This document shows, piece by piece, positions 13,986 through 15,415 of a DNA stretch of 15,415 nucleotides. The stretch comes from JAPOKJ01 sp043767985 (GTDB lineage: Bacteria; Pseudomonadota; Gammaproteobacteria; Burkholderiales; Burkholderiaceae_E). The notes beneath the pieces were generated by a model. The model was not told where the DNA came from and made no database searches. It worked only from the letters and a program-made list of their open reading frames with translations. The position numbers and the translations under genes were made by a program. Location of the stretch: contig JAYVKZ010000188.1 in the NCBI GenBank assembly GCA_043767985.1, forward strand, positions 1 through 15,415, written 5' to 3'. The stretch's first letter is position 1. Every line of letters begins with the position of its first letter.

Positions 13986-14003
13986 ATTGCCTTGGAAACC
14001 CGC

Positions 14004-15335
14004 ATGAACACTAGCTTTTCTGAACAAAACCAAGTCATTTCGCGGGATTACGTCACGGTTTCTGAGCTAAACCGCATGGTTGCGGGCTTGATCGAACGAA
14101 ACCTGCCGATGGTGGGGGTTCGCGGGGAGATCTCCAACTTTGTTCGGGCGGCCAGTGGCCATTGTTACTTCACCCTCAAAGATGCTGGCGCCCAAGTTCG
14201 CTCAGTCATGTTCCGTGGCAAAGCACAGCTTTTGAATTTTTCGCCCAAAGAGGGCACCAAGGTCGAGGCTTATGCCAGTGCGAGTTTATATCAGGCGAGG
14301 GGCGATTTTCAGCTACAAATTGAATCAATGCGGCAATCGGGAGCGGGCGATCTGTTCCAGGAGTTTTCGAGGCTCAAAGCGAAACTACAGGCCGAGGGCT
14401 TATTTGATGAAGCCGCTAAGCGTCCCGTCCCAGCACGTCCTAAGGCGATTGCCGTCATTTGCTCGGCGCAGGCGGCAGCCTTGCATGATGTATTGATTAC
14501 CCTGTCGCGCCGAGCCCCGCAAATCCCAGTCTATATTTTTGCGAGTCTGGTCCAAGGTGCCCAAGCGCCCGCGAGTCTGATCAAGGCCTTGGATACGGCA
14601 AACCGCTTTGCAGTTCAACAACTTTCACTGAAGCAAAAGCATCTAACTCAAGGGCATAGCCCTCTGGAAGACGTGGCCCCCGATGTTGTGTTGCTCGTCC
14701 GAGGCGGGGGGGCCATTGAAGATCTGTGGGGCTTTAACGACGAAACACTGGCTCGCGCTATTCGCGCCAGTGCCTTGCCAGTGATCTGCGGCGTCGGCCA
14801 TGAGAGCGACGTCACCATCGCGGATTTTGCGGCAGACCTGCGTGCAGCGACACCGACGGCGGCGGCGGTGGCGGCTACACCGGATCGCCAGCAAGAAATC
14901 GAGGCAGTTCAATTCGCCAAACGTGCCCTCACTCGAGCCGTGCTACGGTGCCTGGATCAAGCGGAACAAGGGCTTGATATGGCGTTGCGACGTTTGCATT
15001 CGCCTATGGACGTCTTAGCGCTTCAAGAACAAAAGCTGCTCGCCTGGCGTCATCGTCTAGGGGTATTCGGAAAAGGGCTGAGTGCCCAAGAACCCCTCAT
15101 TGAGCAGCTACTCGGTCGGCTCGGACTGAGCCTACCCAGACGAATCGCGCAGCATGTTGATCGTCTAGCATCGCTTCAGGCGCAATTGCAACTCGTCAGC
15201 CCGCAGGCGGTCCTCGATCGGGGTTATGCGATTCTTTCGCAAGATAAAATTATTCGCGCACCCGAGGATATCGACGCCAAGCGTCCGATTGAGGCTCAAT
15301 TGGCAAGGGGGAAAGTACGCCTCCAAGTAATCTGA
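14004..15335 (+). CDS. xseA: Exodeoxyribonuclease VII large subunit
   Basis: XseA, with several copies of the small subunit XseB, degrades single-stranded DNA from both ends in the cytoplasm and takes part in repair. The protein of 443 residues (normal size) has an N-terminal OB-fold (about 11-105) with Thr-Val-Ser-Glu-Leu-Asn and Val-Arg-Gly-Glu-Ile-Ser-Asn-Phe, then the catalytic region with Leu-Val-Arg-Gly-Gly-Gly-Ala-Ile-Glu-Asp-Leu-Trp-Gly-Phe-Asn (near 230) and Gly-Val-Gly-His-Glu-Ser-Asp-Val-Thr-Ile-Ala-Asp (near 263). A helical part follows, and a C-terminal Asp-Arg-Gly-Tyr-Ala-Ile motif. An in-frame TTG at 13992 would add four residues. The ATG at 14004 is preferred because a GGAA site lies five bases before it. 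The small-subunit gene is not in the window. Confidence 0.96.
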   Translation: MNTSFSEQNQVISRDYVTVSELNRMVAGLIERNLPMVGVRGEISNFVRAASGHCYFTLKDAGAQVRSVMFRGKAQLLNFSPKEGTKVEAYASASLYQARGDFQLQIESMRQSGAGDLFQEFSRLKAKLQAEGLFDEAAKRPVPARPKAIAVICSAQAAALHDVLITLSRRAPQIPVYIFASLVQGAQAPASLIKALDTANRFAVQQLSLKQKHLTQGHSPLEDVAPDVVLLVRGGGAIEDLWGFNDETLARAIRASALPVICGVGHESDVTIADFAADLRAATPTAAAVAATPDRQQEIEAVQFAKRALTRAVLRCLDQAEQGLDMALRRLHSPMDVLALQEQKLLAWRHRLGVFGKGLSAQEPLIEQLLGRLGLSLPRRIAQHVDRLASLQAQLQLVSPQAVLDRGYAILSQDKIIRAPEDIDAKRPIEAQLARGKVRLQVI

Positions 15336-15369
15336 AGTTACAATCTATGCTTATCGAAAAATCTCATTC

Positions 15370-15381
15370 GAGCGCGCGCTC
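15370..15381. repeat. 12-bp perfect palindrome upstream of the probable sodB
   Basis: GAGCGCGCGCTC reads the same on both strands and lies 23 bases before the ATG at 15405. With no loop it is more likely to be a DNA site than an RNA hairpin. It could be an operator for the downstream gene, or chance in a GC-rich patch. No known regulator site was recognised. Confidence 0.3.
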
Positions 15382-15404
15382 CACTATTTTACTAAGGAAA
15401 AACA

Positions 15405-15415
15405 ATGGAACATAC
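15405..15415 (+). CDS. sodB: Probable iron superoxide dismutase, first codons only
   Basis: The window ends 11 bases into this gene, which reads Met-Glu-His-Thr (the last codon lacks one base). An AAGGAAA ribosome binding site stands a few bases before the ATG, so the start is real. Betaproteobacterial SodB commonly begins Met-Glu-His-Thr-Leu-Pro-Pro-Leu, and sodB often follows xseA in Burkholderiales. The call thus rests on four residues plus gene order. SodB removes superoxide in the cytoplasm. Confidence 0.55.

Larger units (their letters stand above)
13679..14003. other. Divergent control region between exbB and xseA
   Basis: These 325 bases hold no convincing gene. Reading from exbB, there is the leader hairpin, then a weak - strand promoter candidate: TTGCTG as complement of 13794-13799, 17 bases, and GACAAT as complement of 13771-13776. 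DnaA-box-like sequences follow at 13802, 13814 and 13977. TTGACA at 13823-13828 (+ strand) has no good -10 at normal distance. An A/T-rich stretch covers roughly 13830-13920, including AATTC/GAATT at 13861-13872. A TAGAAT at 13963-13968 could be the xseA -10, but its -35 is poor. No Fur or LexA site was recognised. Confidence 0.6.

Overview
The window looks like a chromosomal segment of a betaproteobacterium, most likely Burkholderiales. The evidence is the gene order exbB-exbD-lpxK-trm112-kdsB-adk running away from a divergent xseA, with a gene starting Met-Glu-His-Thr (probably sodB) just after xseA. From memory, this arrangement is common in that order. Genus cannot be fixed from sequence reading alone. 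There are no tRNA or rRNA genes, insertion sequences, CRISPR arrays or phage genes, and the region reads as stable core genome plus one catabolic block.

Bases 1-5299 (+ strand) hold a transport and catabolism unit: the end of a TRAP small permease (DctQ), a complete TRAP large permease (DctM), and a fused HyuA-HyuB protein of the 5-oxoprolinase type. Their starts and stops nearly touch, so they look like one operon. The natural reading is uptake of 5-oxoproline (pyroglutamate) or a similar lactam, followed by ATP-driven ring opening to glutamate. The binding protein (DctP) must lie outside the window.

Bases 5368-6886 (- strand) hold a small KTSC-like protein, a DUF442/TIGR01244 rhodanese-loop protein, and a short-chain dehydrogenase closest to 3-hydroxyacyl-CoA dehydrogenase type 2. 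A strong terminator hairpin at 6993-7027 separates them from hppA.

Bases 7069-9648 (- strand) encode the most unusual protein here. It is a membrane proton-pumping pyrophosphatase of the K+-independent type, whose C-terminus continues through an Ala/Pro-rich linker into an OmpA-like peptidoglycan-binding domain.

Bases 9742-13678 (- strand) form an envelope operon: ExbB, ExbD, LpxK (lipid A 4'-kinase), a Trm112-like small protein, KdsB (CMP-Kdo synthesis) and adenylate kinase. Two of its junctions are ATGA overlaps. ExbB uses TTG and LpxK uses GTG as start codon.

The 13679-14003 interval is the divergent control region between exbB and xseA. It carries one perfect and two near-consensus DnaA boxes, all in the same orientation, without dnaA nearby. 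XseA (exonuclease VII large subunit) follows on the + strand, and the window ends four codons into the probable sodB.
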